Shown here: piece after piece, positions 1 to 8,490 of the stretch
Position numbering within the stretch: the first letter of the stretch is position 1
Layout of the letters: each line of letters begins with the position of its first letter
From: Pseudogemmobacter faecipullorum
Lineage (GTDB): Bacteria > Pseudomonadota > Alphaproteobacteria > Rhodobacterales > Rhodobacteraceae
Assembly: GCF_020539525.1 (NCBI RefSeq)
Contig: NZ_JACDXX010000014.1
Coordinates: 44,583 to 108,582 of the forward strand
Direction: 5' to 3'
Length of the DNA stretch: 64,000 nt
Position numbers and translations under genes: made by a program
Notes under the pieces: model-generated
The model's database searches: none
Seen by the model: only the letters and a program-made list of their open reading frames with translations
What the model was told of the DNA's origin: nothing

Positions 1-237
1 CCCCTTCGCGGCATTGCCCGGCCAGAACCCTCCTGATTTCAGCCCCAGCGCCAGGCCCTCACGATCAAAGCCGGATTTAAAGCCGTAAAGCGCATCCGCA
101 TAGCCAAGTGCTTCGCGGATCACCGGAAAATTGCGCGCAGCCCCCCGCGCCATAGAGGCAAAAACCGCCTCGACAGCCCGGAAACACTCATCGCGGCTGA
201 GCAGACCCGCAATCACGGCCTCGGGAACAATATACAT
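1..237 (-). CDS. bhcD: Iminosuccinate reductase BhcD, N-terminal part (cut by window edge)
   Basis: The first 79 residues of an ornithine cyclodeaminase/mu-crystallin-family protein are visible, beginning MYIVPEAVIAGLLSRDE; the rest lies beyond the left edge. In the beta-hydroxyaspartate cycle this family member reduces iminosuccinate to aspartate with NAD(P)H, closing the cycle. The identification rests on position: it is the fourth gene after bhcA, bhcB and bhcC on the same strand, 21 nt below bhcC. An AAGG Shine-Dalgarno stands about 8 nt before the ATG. The NAD-binding domain is not in view, so an ornithine/alanine dehydrogenase relative cannot be excluded by sequence alone. Confidence 0.8.
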   Translation of the reverse strand, partial: MYIVPEAVIAGLLSRDECFRAVEAVFASMARGAARNFPVIREALGYADALYGFKSGFDREGLALGLKSGGFWPGNAAKG

Positions 238-258
238 CTGCAGCCTTTCTGCGCCGGA

Positions 259-1422
259 TTACCAGGAACGACCACGGGCCGAGACCGGCCAGAGCACCTC
301 AACTTTTCCGCCACGCACGCCCACATACCAGTCGTGAACATTACAGGTCGGATCACAATGCCCGGGAACCAGGCGCAGCTTCTCATTGATCTTCAGCACG
401 GCTTTGGGATCGTCAATCACCCCATGCTCATCCGAACATTTGATGTATTTCACATCCTCACGGCCAAAGATCACCGGCAGACCGCTGTCTACCGACTGCG
501 CCTTCAACCCGGCATCACAGACCGCCTGGAAGGGTTTGGCATGGCTCATCACACTGGTCAGAATGAACAGAGCATTCTGCCATTCACCCCGGTCGATGCG
601 ATTGCCCTGCCGGTCGCGGATCCGGCCATAATCGGCATCCATGAACGCATAAGAGCCACATTGCAGCTCGTTATAGATGCCTGAATTGCTTTCGAAATAA
701 TAGGAGCCTGTACCGCCGCCCGAGACCAGTTCGGGCTTCAGCCCGACCGCCTCCAGCTGCTCTGAGGTTTCCTTCACCAGCGCAATCGCGGCATCAAGCC
801 TGGTCTCACGCTCGGCAAAATCCTCGATATGCTGCATCGCGCCCTGATAGGCCTGCAGCCCGCGGAAACGCAGCCCTGGCGCCGCGGCAATGGCCTCGGC
901 GATTTTCACCACCACCTCCGGCGCGGTGACGCCGCAGCGCCCGGCGCCACAATCGATCTCGACAAAACAGCCCAGCGTGGTGCCATGGCGCATCGCTGCC
1001 TCAGACAGCTCGGCCACATTATCGATATCATCGATGCAGGTGATGATCTCTGCCCCCAGCTTTGGCAGCCGGGCCAGCCGGTCGATCTTGGCCGGGTCGC
1101 GCACTTCGTTTGTCAGCAGAATATCTCTGATCCCGCCCCGCACGAAAACCTCGGCCTCTGATACTTTCTGACAGCAGACCCCGATGGCATTACCGATGCG
1201 CATCTGCAGTTTCGCGACATCCACCGATTTATGCATCTTGCCATGCACCCGCAGCCGCATGCCGTGATCGCGCGCATATGCGCCCATCTTGCGGATATTG
1301 GCTTCCAGCGCATCCAGGTCGAGGATCAGACAGGGGGTCTGAATATCTTTCTCATCCATCCCCGGCAGCGCCGGGACGTCATAGCCCACCTCAGGACCGG
1401 TCAGTGTTGCTTCGATAGTCAT
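259..1422 (-). CDS. bhcC: beta-Hydroxyaspartate aldolase BhcC (fold-type III PLP enzyme)
   Basis: A 387-residue protein of the D-threonine aldolase / D-hydroxyaspartate aldolase family. It cleaves 3-hydroxyaspartate to glycine and glyoxylate in the cytoplasm. The N-terminal alanine-racemase-like barrel carries H-x-K-x-H-K (residues 60-65), which contains the PLP-binding lysine. A C-terminal Zn-site-type segment ends near HCDPTCN, with His and Cys ligands typical of metal-dependent members. Its start overlaps the stop of bhcB by 4 nt (ATGA), so the two are translationally coupled. Family, length and gene order all fit the bhc cluster. Confidence 0.9.
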   Translation of the reverse strand: MTIEATLTGPEVGYDVPALPGMDEKDIQTPCLILDLDALEANIRKMGAYARDHGMRLRVHGKMHKSVDVAKLQMRIGNAIGVCCQKVSEAEVFVRGGIRDILLTNEVRDPAKIDRLARLPKLGAEIITCIDDIDNVAELSEAAMRHGTTLGCFVEIDCGAGRCGVTAPEVVVKIAEAIAAAPGLRFRGLQAYQGAMQHIEDFAERETRLDAAIALVKETSEQLEAVGLKPELVSGGGTGSYYFESNSGIYNELQCGSYAFMDADYGRIRDRQGNRIDRGEWQNALFILTSVMSHAKPFQAVCDAGLKAQSVDSGLPVIFGREDVKYIKCSDEHGVIDDPKAVLKINEKLRLVPGHCDPTCNVHDWYVGVRGGKVEVLWPVSARGRSW

Positions 1423-2411
1423 GGCAGGCCCTTCTGCATCCAGGGAAGTCTTGTCAGATCGACGTTTCCGCCGGTGATGATAATGCCGAGCCTTTGCCCG
1501 GCAAAAAGATTCTTATGCTTCAGCACCGCCGCGAGAGGCACCGCGCTGGAGGGTTCCATCACGATTTTCAGGCGCTTCCAGATCAGCAGCATCGCCGCGA
1601 CGATCTCTTCTTCAGAGACGGTCAGGATATCGGTCACATGGCGCTGCACAAAATGCCAGGTCAGCTCTTTCAGCGGCACTTTCAGCCCGTCAGCAATGGT
1701 TTGCGGCGCATCATCGGCGATAATCCTGCCCGCTTTCAGGCTGCGACAGGCATCATCGGCCTGTTCGGGCTCGGCGGCATAGATGCGGACCGCCGGAGCG
1801 ATCTGCGATAAAGTAAGGCATGTGCCCGAAATCATCCCACCTCCGCCGATCGGCGCGATCACCGCATCGAGACCAGACACCTGATCTGCCAGTTCCAGCG
1901 CGCAGGTCCCCTGGCCCGCGATCACCCGGGGGTCATTATAGGGATGGATAAAGTCCGCACCGGTCCCGGCCAGAACCCCGGCAAAGACCGCCTCGCGCGA
2001 TGAGGTTGAGGGTTCACATTCCACCAGCCGGGCCCCATAGCCCAGCACCGCATCTTTCTTTGCCTGGGGCGCGCTATGCGGCATGACAACCGTGCAGGGA
2101 ATGCCGCGCCGGCCAGCCGCCCAGGCCAGACAACTGCCGTGATTGCCGCTGGAATGGGTCGCCACCCCGCGCGCCGCCGCCGCATCGCTCAGGCCGAAGA
2201 CGGCATTAGCCGCGCCCCGGGCCTTGAACGCCCCGGCTTTCTGCAGGTTCTCACATTTAAAAAACAGCTCTGCCCCGGACAGCTCATCCAGCATCCGCGA
2301 CGTCAGAACCGGCGTGCGGTGAATATGTCCGGCGGTACGGTCCCGCGCCGCCAGCACGTCCTGGAACTGCGGGATCTGCAGCGCGACCTCGTTAATCTGA
2401 CCCGCTGCCAT
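1419..2411 (-). CDS. bhcB: beta-Hydroxyaspartate dehydratase BhcB (fold-type II PLP enzyme)
   Basis: A 330-residue serine/threonine dehydratase-family enzyme. In the cycle it removes water from 3-hydroxyaspartate to give iminosuccinate, the substrate of BhcD. The PLP lysine is K63 in AFKARGA, the family's S/A-F-K-x-R-G-A motif. The glycine-rich phosphate-binding loop reads IGGGGMISG, and HSSGNHG forms the asparagine loop. It lies 3 nt below the bhcA stop and overlaps bhcC by 4 nt. Taken alone it could be read as threonine dehydratase or serine racemase; the neighbours decide in favour of hydroxyaspartate. Confidence 0.9.
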   Translation of the reverse strand: MAAGQINEVALQIPQFQDVLAARDRTAGHIHRTPVLTSRMLDELSGAELFFKCENLQKAGAFKARGAANAVFGLSDAAAARGVATHSSGNHGSCLAWAAGRRGIPCTVVMPHSAPQAKKDAVLGYGARLVECEPSTSSREAVFAGVLAGTGADFIHPYNDPRVIAGQGTCALELADQVSGLDAVIAPIGGGGMISGTCLTLSQIAPAVRIYAAEPEQADDACRSLKAGRIIADDAPQTIADGLKVPLKELTWHFVQRHVTDILTVSEEEIVAAMLLIWKRLKIVMEPSSAVPLAAVLKHKNLFAGQRLGIIITGGNVDLTRLPWMQKGLP

Positions 2412-2414
2412 GGC

Positions 2415-3599
2415 TCAGGCCGCCTGTTTCATCGGCTGCACCGCCGTGGTGCGGTAAACCTCCTGGGCCGCCGCGACGCCGCTGCCGAGCCGGACCGGCA
2501 GTCCAAGATCAGCCATGCACATCTCGAGCACGGCCAGCCCCGAAAGCGCCGCCATATCACTCAGCTGACCCAGATGGCCAAAGCGGAACACCTTACCCGC
2601 CAGCTCGCCCAGCCCGGTCCCGAAAGCGGTCTGGTATACATCCGCGGCCCGGGTGACGATGCCGGTGGCATTAAAGCCAGGGGGGGTGCAGATCGTGGTT
2701 ACGGTCTGCGAATAAAGATCGGGTGACCGGGCGCAGAGCGGCATGCCCCAGGCCCCGGCCGCCGCCCGCACCCCGTCAGCGATGCGCTTGTGGCGGGCGA
2801 AAACCACGTCCAGCCCCTCGGCCAGCAGGCTATCGGCCGCGAGACGCAGACCCGCGATCAGCCCCACAGGCGGCGTATAGGGGTAAAGGCCAGCCGCATT
2901 GCTGCGCCCCATGTCCCGGATATCAAAAAAGCAGCGGGCGAGTTTGGCCGTCGCACAGGCCTGCATGGCCCGGGCTGAAAACACCACAATCGCCAGACCG
3001 GGGGGCAGCATGAAGCCCTTCTGCGAGCCGGTCACCGCGATATCGACGCCCCAGTCATCAAAACAAAAATCCATCGAGCCAACCGAGCTGACCCCATCGA
3101 CCAGCAGCAGTGCCGGATGGCCCGCCGCATCCAGCGCGCGGCGCACCGCAGCAATATCCGATACCACCCCGGTGGCGGTCTCATTATGGGTGGCGAGCAC
3201 GGCTTTGATCCGGTGCTCTTTATCGGCGGTCAGGATCTCTTCATAGCGATCTGCGGGCAGGCCTGCCCCCCAGGCCGCCTCAACCACCTCGACCGCCAGG
3301 CCATGGCGCTGGCACATATCAATCCAGCGCTGGCTGAACATGCCATGCCGTGCCGCAAGAACTGCATCACCGGCAGAGAGCACATTGCTGATCGCCGTCT
3401 CCCAGCCGCCGGTGCCGGTTGAGGGAAAGAGAAACACCTCGGCCTCCCGGGTTTTTATCACCTGGCGAACCCCGGCAATCGCCGGGTGCAGCAGATCGGC
3501 AAAAGCACTGGAGCGGTGATCCAGGGTGGGCATATCCACCGCCTTGCGCAGGAATTCCGGCAAATTGGTCGGGCCGGGAATGAACACGGGGTTTTGCAT
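2415..3599 (-). CDS. bhcA: Aspartate-glyoxylate aminotransferase BhcA
   Basis: Class V (fold-type I) aminotransferase, 394 residues. It transfers the amino group of aspartate to glyoxylate, giving glycine and oxaloacetate, and is the entry step of the beta-hydroxyaspartate cycle. K194 in GSQKG is the expected Schiff-base lysine. I chose the ATG at 3599 (MQNPVF...) because a strong GAGGAGGAG Shine-Dalgarno lies about 7 nt before it; an ATG 24 nt upstream has no such site. It is the promoter-proximal gene of the bhc operon and diverges from bhcR. A paralogous aminotransferase lies at 8491-9681. Confidence 0.9.
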   Translation of the reverse strand: MQNPVFIPGPTNLPEFLRKAVDMPTLDHRSSAFADLLHPAIAGVRQVIKTREAEVFLFPSTGTGGWETAISNVLSAGDAVLAARHGMFSQRWIDMCQRHGLAVEVVEAAWGAGLPADRYEEILTADKEHRIKAVLATHNETATGVVSDIAAVRRALDAAGHPALLLVDGVSSVGSMDFCFDDWGVDIAVTGSQKGFMLPPGLAIVVFSARAMQACATAKLARCFFDIRDMGRSNAAGLYPYTPPVGLIAGLRLAADSLLAEGLDVVFARHKRIADGVRAAAGAWGMPLCARSPDLYSQTVTTICTPPGFNATGIVTRAADVYQTAFGTGLGELAGKVFRFGHLGQLSDMAALSGLAVLEMCMADLGLPVRLGSGVAAAQEVYRTTAVQPMKQAA

Positions 3600-3793
3600 G
3601 GTTGCTCCTCCTCGATCAGCCATGAACCGAGGCTAGCAGGGCTGACAGCCTGCGGATATATTTTTGAAAAATAGTTTCGCCAGATGATAAATGCAAAAAA
3701 CTACATTTATATCAGACAGTTGTTTTTTTCATTGTACAAAATAGTTTTTCGTAATTTAATTTTATTCTGCAGTCTTTCAGGAAAGCCCGACCA
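3600..3793. promoter_or_regulatory. Divergent bhcA/bhcR promoter region with candidate BhcR sites
   Basis: An AT-rich interval unlike its flanks. AAAATAGTTT occurs twice as a direct repeat at 3668-3677 and 3738-3747, exactly 70 nt apart. A degenerate inverted copy, AAACTACATT, lies at 3698-3707. A perfect small palindrome ATTTTT-G-AAAAAT spans 3660-3672. IclR regulators usually bind inverted or tandem sites between divergent genes, so these are candidate BhcR sites. Which of them is the true operator is inference. Confidence 0.55.
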
Positions 3794-4609
3794 ATGTCAC
3801 AGCCTCCGGCCCGGCGTGGACGCCCCAAAGCGATGTTTCCGGCCGAAGCGCCAGGCACGATTCAGGCTCTCGACCGTGCGCTTGAGGTGATCGATCTGCT
3901 CTCGCAGCGCGAGGGTATGACCCTGACCGAGATTGCGGTGGCGCTTGACCAGTCGGTCGCGACAATGCACCGGGTTCTGGCAACCCTCGAGGCGCGGGAA
4001 TTTGTCGAACTCGCCCCCGAGCGCCAGGACTGGCATATCGGCCCCGGGGCGTTTCGCGCGGGTTCGGCCTTTCTGCGCCGCACCAATGTGGCCGAACGGG
4101 CCCGGCCGGAAATGCGGGCGCTGATGACGGAATGCGGCGAGACCTCCAATCTCGGCGTCGACTGGAAAGGCCAGGTGCTGTTCCTGAGCCAGGTCGAATG
4201 CCATGAGATCATCCGGGCCTTCTTCCCGCCCGGCACGGTCGCCTCGAAACATGCCTCCGGCATCGGCAAGGCTTTGCTCAGCCAGTATCCCCCCCTGCGG
4301 CTGGCGACCTATCTGGCCAGCGCCCCGTTTGAGCGTTTCACCGCCCGCAGCCTGACCAGCGCCAGCGAACTCGCCGCGGATCTCGCGAAAGCGCGGGCGG
4401 CAGGTTATGCAGTTGATGATGAGGAACGAACCCCTGGCATGCGCTGTGTCGCAGCCGCGATCCTCAATGTCCATGGCGAGGCGATTGCCGGGATTTCGGT
4501 CTCGGGGCCGAGCCAGCGGCTGAGCGATGACCGCATCGCCGGGATCGGCCACATGGTCAGCGCGGCGGCTGGCCGGATCGGCAAGCAGCTTGGTGCGGGC
4601 CAGGGCTGA
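3794..4609 (+). CDS. bhcR: BhcR, IclR-family regulator of the bhc operon
   Basis: A 271-residue IclR protein. A basic N-terminal tail (RRGRPKAM) is followed by a winged HTH at about residues 25-85 (LTEIAVALDQSVATMHRVLATLE) and a C-terminal IclR effector domain with the usual GKALLSQ and DDEERTPGMRCVAAAI segments. In the known system BhcR binds glyoxylate and controls bhcABCD. It is divergent from bhcA with a 194-nt shared promoter region, and its stop lies 3 nt from the stop of the next, convergent IclR gene. Confidence 0.88.
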   Translation: MSQPPARRGRPKAMFPAEAPGTIQALDRALEVIDLLSQREGMTLTEIAVALDQSVATMHRVLATLEAREFVELAPERQDWHIGPGAFRAGSAFLRRTNVAERARPEMRALMTECGETSNLGVDWKGQVLFLSQVECHEIIRAFFPPGTVASKHASGIGKALLSQYPPLRLATYLASAPFERFTARSLTSASELAADLAKARAAGYAVDDEERTPGMRCVAAAILNVHGEAIAGISVSGPSQRLSDDRIAGIGHMVSAAAGRIGKQLGAGQG

Positions 4610-4612
4610 GGC

Positions 4613-5386
4613 TCAGTCCGGCGCCCACCCGCCCATCACCCGGGTCAGCTCAAGCGCCTGATCGCGCACCCGCGCCCCAAGCGCCGCCATATCCCCGGCG
4701 GCGAGGCGCACGGTCAGGGCCGAGACCGAAAGCCCGCCCAGCGGCTCGCCGGCAGGCGACCAGACCACGGCGGCAACACAGCGCATCCCGGCGGTAAATT
4801 CCTCATCATCATAGGCGAAACCGCGCGCCCGGATGGCCATGATCTCGGCCCGCACCTCTTCCATATTGCGCAGGCTTTTACGGGTCAGCGGCCGCAGCCC
4901 GTGGCGCGCCACCAGCGCCTCGATCGCTGCATCGGGCCAGGTGGCGACGATCGCCTTGCCCATGCCCGAATTCATCACCGGCGCCCGCCCCCCCGGTGAG
5001 GCAATCGCGCGGATAATCTCGCGGCTTTCCACCTGGGCAACCGTCACCACCTCGCCATCCTCCAGAATACCCAGATTGGTGGTTTCCCGCGTGGCATCGC
5101 GCAGCTGACGCATGAAGGGCATCGCCGCGGCGATAAAGCTCTGCCAGTTGGCGAATGCCACCCCCACAGCAAAGGCCTTGCGCCCGACATACCAGCGGGT
5201 CCGCACCGGATCAAACTGCGCAAAGCCGTTGCGCTCCAGCGTCACCAGCAGCCGGTGCGTGGTCGAGATCGCCAGGCCTGCCTCACGCGCCAGATCGGAC
5301 AGGCGCGTGCCGCCGGGTTTGGTGGCCAGGGCCTCCAGAAGCATCAGGGCCCGATCGACGGACTGAACGGTTCCGCTCTTTTCCAT
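4613..5386 (-). CDS. IclR-family regulator, probable regulator of glcB
   Basis: A 257-residue IclR protein when started at the ATG at 5386 (MEKSGTVQSVDRAL). An ATG 21 nt upstream (5407) would put the start inside the palindrome at 5400-5414, so I prefer 5386; its Shine-Dalgarno is weak either way. It has an N-terminal winged HTH (LSDLAREAGLAISTTHRLL) and a C-terminal IclR domain (SGMGKAI, DDEEFTAGMRCVAA). It diverges from malate synthase G and converges on bhcR. By position it probably senses a C2/C4 metabolite and controls glcB. It is clearly related to BhcR but not a recent copy. Confidence 0.8.
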   Translation of the reverse strand: MEKSGTVQSVDRALMLLEALATKPGGTRLSDLAREAGLAISTTHRLLVTLERNGFAQFDPVRTRWYVGRKAFAVGVAFANWQSFIAAAMPFMRQLRDATRETTNLGILEDGEVVTVAQVESREIIRAIASPGGRAPVMNSGMGKAIVATWPDAAIEALVARHGLRPLTRKSLRNMEEVRAEIMAIRARGFAYDDEEFTAGMRCVAAVVWSPAGEPLGGLSVSALTVRLAAGDMAALGARVRDQALELTRVMGGWAPD

Positions 5387-5399
5387 AGATCCAAGATTA

Positions 5400-5414
5400 T
5401 TCCACATCGTGGAA
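5400..5414. promoter_or_regulatory. Candidate IclR operator between IclR gene and glcB
   Basis: TTCCACATCGTGGAA is a perfect inverted repeat with 6-nt arms and a 3-nt centre, in the 93-nt gap between the divergent IclR gene and glcB. The TTCCA...TGGAA form is the common half-site pattern of IclR-family operators. Assignment to the adjacent regulator is inference. Confidence 0.6.
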
Positions 5415-5479
5415 AACTTTCAAGCAAAACTGGAGGCCCCGCATGCGGAGGTATACGATAGCACACAAAGGAGATTGCC

Positions 5480-7627
5480 ATGACCGCTCACACCTCCCGG
5501 GCCGGCCTGCAGGTTGCCCCTCTTCTCGCCGATTTCGTCGAAACCCGGCTGTTGCCAGGCCTGCCGATCAGCCCTGGCACCTTCTGGGCCGGATTGTCTG
5601 AGCTGCTGACCGGGCTGATGCCGGAAAACCAGCGCCTGCTCGCGATCCGCCAGCAAATGCAGTCGCAGATCGACGACTGGCTGAAGGCGCGGCGGGCGTT
5701 GCCATGGGACAATATCGCCTGGCAGGATTTCCTGCGCGAGATAGGCTATCTGCAGCCCGAAGGTCCGGCTTTTACCATTGCCACCACGCCTTCGGATCCC
5801 GAAATGTCCAGCCTCGCCGGGCCGCAGCTCGTCGTGCCGGTGATGAATGCCCGTTTTGCCCTGAACGCGGCAAATGCCCGCTGGGGCAGCCTTTATGACG
5901 CGCTTTACGGCACGGATGCGCTGCCTGGCGCCGCGGCTGGCCCGGGATTTGACCCGCAGCGCGGAGCTGAGGCAGTGGCCTGGGCCGCCCGTTTCCTTGA
6001 CCAGGCCGTGCCACTGGCTTCGGGTTCGCATGCTTCGGTCACAGATTACCGCATTGAAGGGGCCAGTCTCCTGGCCGTCGTCGATGGCAAAACGACGGGC
6101 CTTGCAGAACCCACGGCTTTTGTCGGCCATTCCGGTTCCGGCGCAAAACGCTCGGTGCTGCTGCGCCATAACGGGCTGCATCTTGAGCTGGTCTTTGACC
6201 CTGGCCATCCGGTCGGTGCGACCAGCCCCTCGGGCCTGCGCGATATCATGCTGGAATCGGCACTGACGGCGATCCAGGACTGCGAGGATTCGGTCGCTGC
6301 CGTGGATGCTGAGGATAAAGTCCTCGCCTATTCGAACTGGCTGGGGCTGATGAAGGGCGATCTGACCGAAGCTTTTCCAAAAGGTGGAAAGGTTCTGACC
6401 CGGCGCCTTAACCCTGACCGCAGCTTTACCGCTGCCGATGGCAGCCCGCTGACCCTGCCCGGTCGGGCGGTGCTGCTGGTGCGCAATGTGGGTCATCTGA
6501 TGACCACCGACGCCGTGCTGCTGCAGGGGCGTGAGGTCCCGGAAGGGCTGCTCGATGCGATGATCACGGTCACCGCCGCTATGCACGATCTGCAAAAGAC
6601 CGAAGGCCCGCGCAATTCGCGCAGCGGCTCGGTCTATGTGGTCAAGCCCAAGATGCATGGCCCCGAAGAGGCTGCCTTCGCCGACCGGACCTATGCCATG
6701 GTCGAGCGCCTGCTGGGCCTGGCCTATGGCACGGTGAAGCTTGGGCTGATGGATGAAGAGCGTCGCACCTCGGCCAATCTGCGCGACTGCATCCGCGCCC
6801 TGAAAGACCGCATCGTCTTTATCAACACCGGCTTCCTTGACCGGACCGGCGATGAAATACACACCGTGATGCAGGCCGGGCCGGTGCTGCCGAAAGACGA
6901 GATCCGCACGGCGGTCTGGCTGCCCGCCTATGAAGATGGCAATGTCGATGCGGGCCTTGCCAGCGGGATGAAGGGCCGCGCCCAGATCGGCAAGGGCATG
7001 TGGGCCAAACCCGATGCGATGGCCGAAATGCTGGCGACCAAAACCGGTCATCCCAAATCCGGGGCCAGCACGGCCTGGGTGCCCTCGCCCACGGCAGCAA
7101 CTTTGCATGCCACGCATTACCATCTGGTCAATGTGGCGGCGGTGCAGGACAGCCTCGCCAGCCGTGAAAGGGCCAGTCTTGATGCGCTGATGACACCGCC
7201 ACTGCTGCTGGATCGCAAGCTTTCTGCCGCAGCGATCCAGCGCGAGGTTGACCTGAACTGCCAGTCGATCCTCGGCTATGTGGTGCGCTGGGTCGATCAG
7301 GGCATCGGCTGCTCGAAAGTGCCCGATATCGACGATGTCGCGCTGATGGAAGACCGCGCCACTTTGCGGATCTCGGCGCAGTTTCTGGCCAACTGGCTGC
7401 TGCATGGGCTGATCACTGAGGCGCAGATTGAGGAAAGTCTGCGGCGTATGGCGGTGGCGGTCGATCAGCAAAACAGCGGTGATCCGGCCTATCGGGCCAT
7501 GGCACCGGGCTTTGACGGCGCTGCTTTCCAGGCCGCGCGCGCGCTGATCCTGGAAGGGGCAGCTCAGCCCTCGGGCTATACCGAGCCGCTGCTGCACGCC
7601 TGGCGCCGCCGCGTTAAAGCCGGCTGA
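5480..7627 (+). CDS. glcB: Malate synthase G
   Basis: A 715-residue protein, the usual length of the G-type enzyme. It condenses glyoxylate with acetyl-CoA to malate in the cytoplasm. The family's DCEDSVAAVDAEDK segment lies near residues 268-281, followed by NWLGLMKG, DEERRTSANL and the C-terminal GIGCSKVPD segment. AAGGAG stands 6-7 nt before the ATG. It sits beside the bhc cluster, so the cell encodes two different glyoxylate-assimilation routes within 8 kb. A hairpin follows the stop. Confidence 0.96.
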   Translation: MTAHTSRAGLQVAPLLADFVETRLLPGLPISPGTFWAGLSELLTGLMPENQRLLAIRQQMQSQIDDWLKARRALPWDNIAWQDFLREIGYLQPEGPAFTIATTPSDPEMSSLAGPQLVVPVMNARFALNAANARWGSLYDALYGTDALPGAAAGPGFDPQRGAEAVAWAARFLDQAVPLASGSHASVTDYRIEGASLLAVVDGKTTGLAEPTAFVGHSGSGAKRSVLLRHNGLHLELVFDPGHPVGATSPSGLRDIMLESALTAIQDCEDSVAAVDAEDKVLAYSNWLGLMKGDLTEAFPKGGKVLTRRLNPDRSFTAADGSPLTLPGRAVLLVRNVGHLMTTDAVLLQGREVPEGLLDAMITVTAAMHDLQKTEGPRNSRSGSVYVVKPKMHGPEEAAFADRTYAMVERLLGLAYGTVKLGLMDEERRTSANLRDCIRALKDRIVFINTGFLDRTGDEIHTVMQAGPVLPKDEIRTAVWLPAYEDGNVDAGLASGMKGRAQIGKGMWAKPDAMAEMLATKTGHPKSGASTAWVPSPTAATLHATHYHLVNVAAVQDSLASRERASLDALMTPPLLLDRKLSAAAIQREVDLNCQSILGYVVRWVDQGIGCSKVPDIDDVALMEDRATLRISAQFLANWLLHGLITEAQIEESLRRMAVAVDQQNSGDPAYRAMAPGFDGAAFQAARALILEGAAQPSGYTEPLLHAWRRRVKAG

Positions 7628-7642
7628 TCCCGGGCAAGGCCT

Positions 7643-7670
7643 CCCCCCGCACCACCGGATGTGCGGGGGG
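7643..7670 (+). terminator. Hairpin after glcB
   Basis: A perfect 10-bp stem, CCCCCCGCAC / GTGCGGGGGG, with an 8-nt loop, 15 nt past the glcB stop. There is no T-tract, as is common for hairpins in this GC-rich genome. Confidence 0.55.
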
Positions 7671-8402
7671 AACGTCCGCCGGGGCGAGGGTGACCTGCGA
7701 GACGCAAAACCTCGCCACTTTTCCGGCCAGATACTGCTTTAACAGCGCAGCAGGTCCGGCAGGGTCGTGGTTCACCGGCAGGCGGATGATGTTTTCATAC
7801 CCGATCATCGCCTGCTGCCAGCCTGCGGCGGCCATAGTCGCAATTGCGCACCCGCCGAACCCGAGCCGCAAACGCGTGATACTGCGCCAAATTGCGCCGG
7901 GAGCGTCTGGCACTGCACCCCCGCCAGGATTGCCTCATGGATCTGCGCATTCACCGCGAACTATCCGGCAGGCCAATTGTTGTGGAGATGACCGGCCATC
8001 GCTTCAGGCAGCTGCCACATAACAGCAATTTTCGTCTCGCCGATGTTGTGGCAAATAGCTCTCCGGCAAGGCCATGCAAGTGCCGCCATCAGCGGGAGCC
8101 ACACCTCCTGCCCCGCCTGTGCAATCCGGCCACCCGGGAAGCGCGCCTGGCCCTGAGTATCACAAGGGTGTCGGCTGCCAGCCCTTTCAGCGCTGCGCGC
8201 GGCAGAGTATGTGAGGCGCCATACTTGCGCAAAGCTCTGCTTCCGGGATCTTCTCCGGCGAGAACCCGGTGTCCTGGATCATTTGGCACAGCATATGCGC
8301 CTGTTCTTCATGCAGCCTGCGCCACCGGACCGGCCCCTCGCCGGTGAACAAAGCCCGCCTCTCCGGCGCCGTCATGCATCGGCATGCGCTTTTGTTGCAG
8401 GT
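7671..8402. other. Gene-poor 0.7-kb interval, possibly decayed coding sequence
   Basis: No intact gene is convincing here. On the minus strand about 7630-7830 encodes a stretch (LLKQYLAGKVARFCVSQ) that reads like protein sequence, perhaps the tail of an AMP-binding ligase. It has no proper upstream continuation in frame, and other frames pick up protein-like text further on. A 62-codon minus-strand frame from an ATG at about 8375 is also open. This pattern suggests one or more decayed genes, but I cannot name the ancestor. Confidence 0.3.
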
Positions 8403-8461
8403 TAATGAATTCACTTAATCGTCACTATTGACAGGGTCTCGGATATTTTGAATTCATTATT
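8403..8461. promoter_or_regulatory. Inverted pair of TGAATTCATTA sites before the aminotransferase gene
   Basis: TAATGAATTCA at 8403-8413 is the exact reverse complement of TGAATTCATTA at 8449-8459. The pair sits 30-90 nt before the start at 8491. The same 11-mer occurs again at 9764-9774 before the next gene. This looks like operator sites of one unknown regulator; no cognate regulator gene is adjacent. Confidence 0.55.
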
Positions 8462-8490
8462 GAGTGAAATTTGATCTGGAGGAATTCGTC

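Noticed and set aside
5420..7597. 725-codon minus-strand frame opposite glcB
   Set aside because: The plus strand is unmistakably malate synthase G; the antisense text is rich in Arg, His and Gln, typical of a GC3 shadow.
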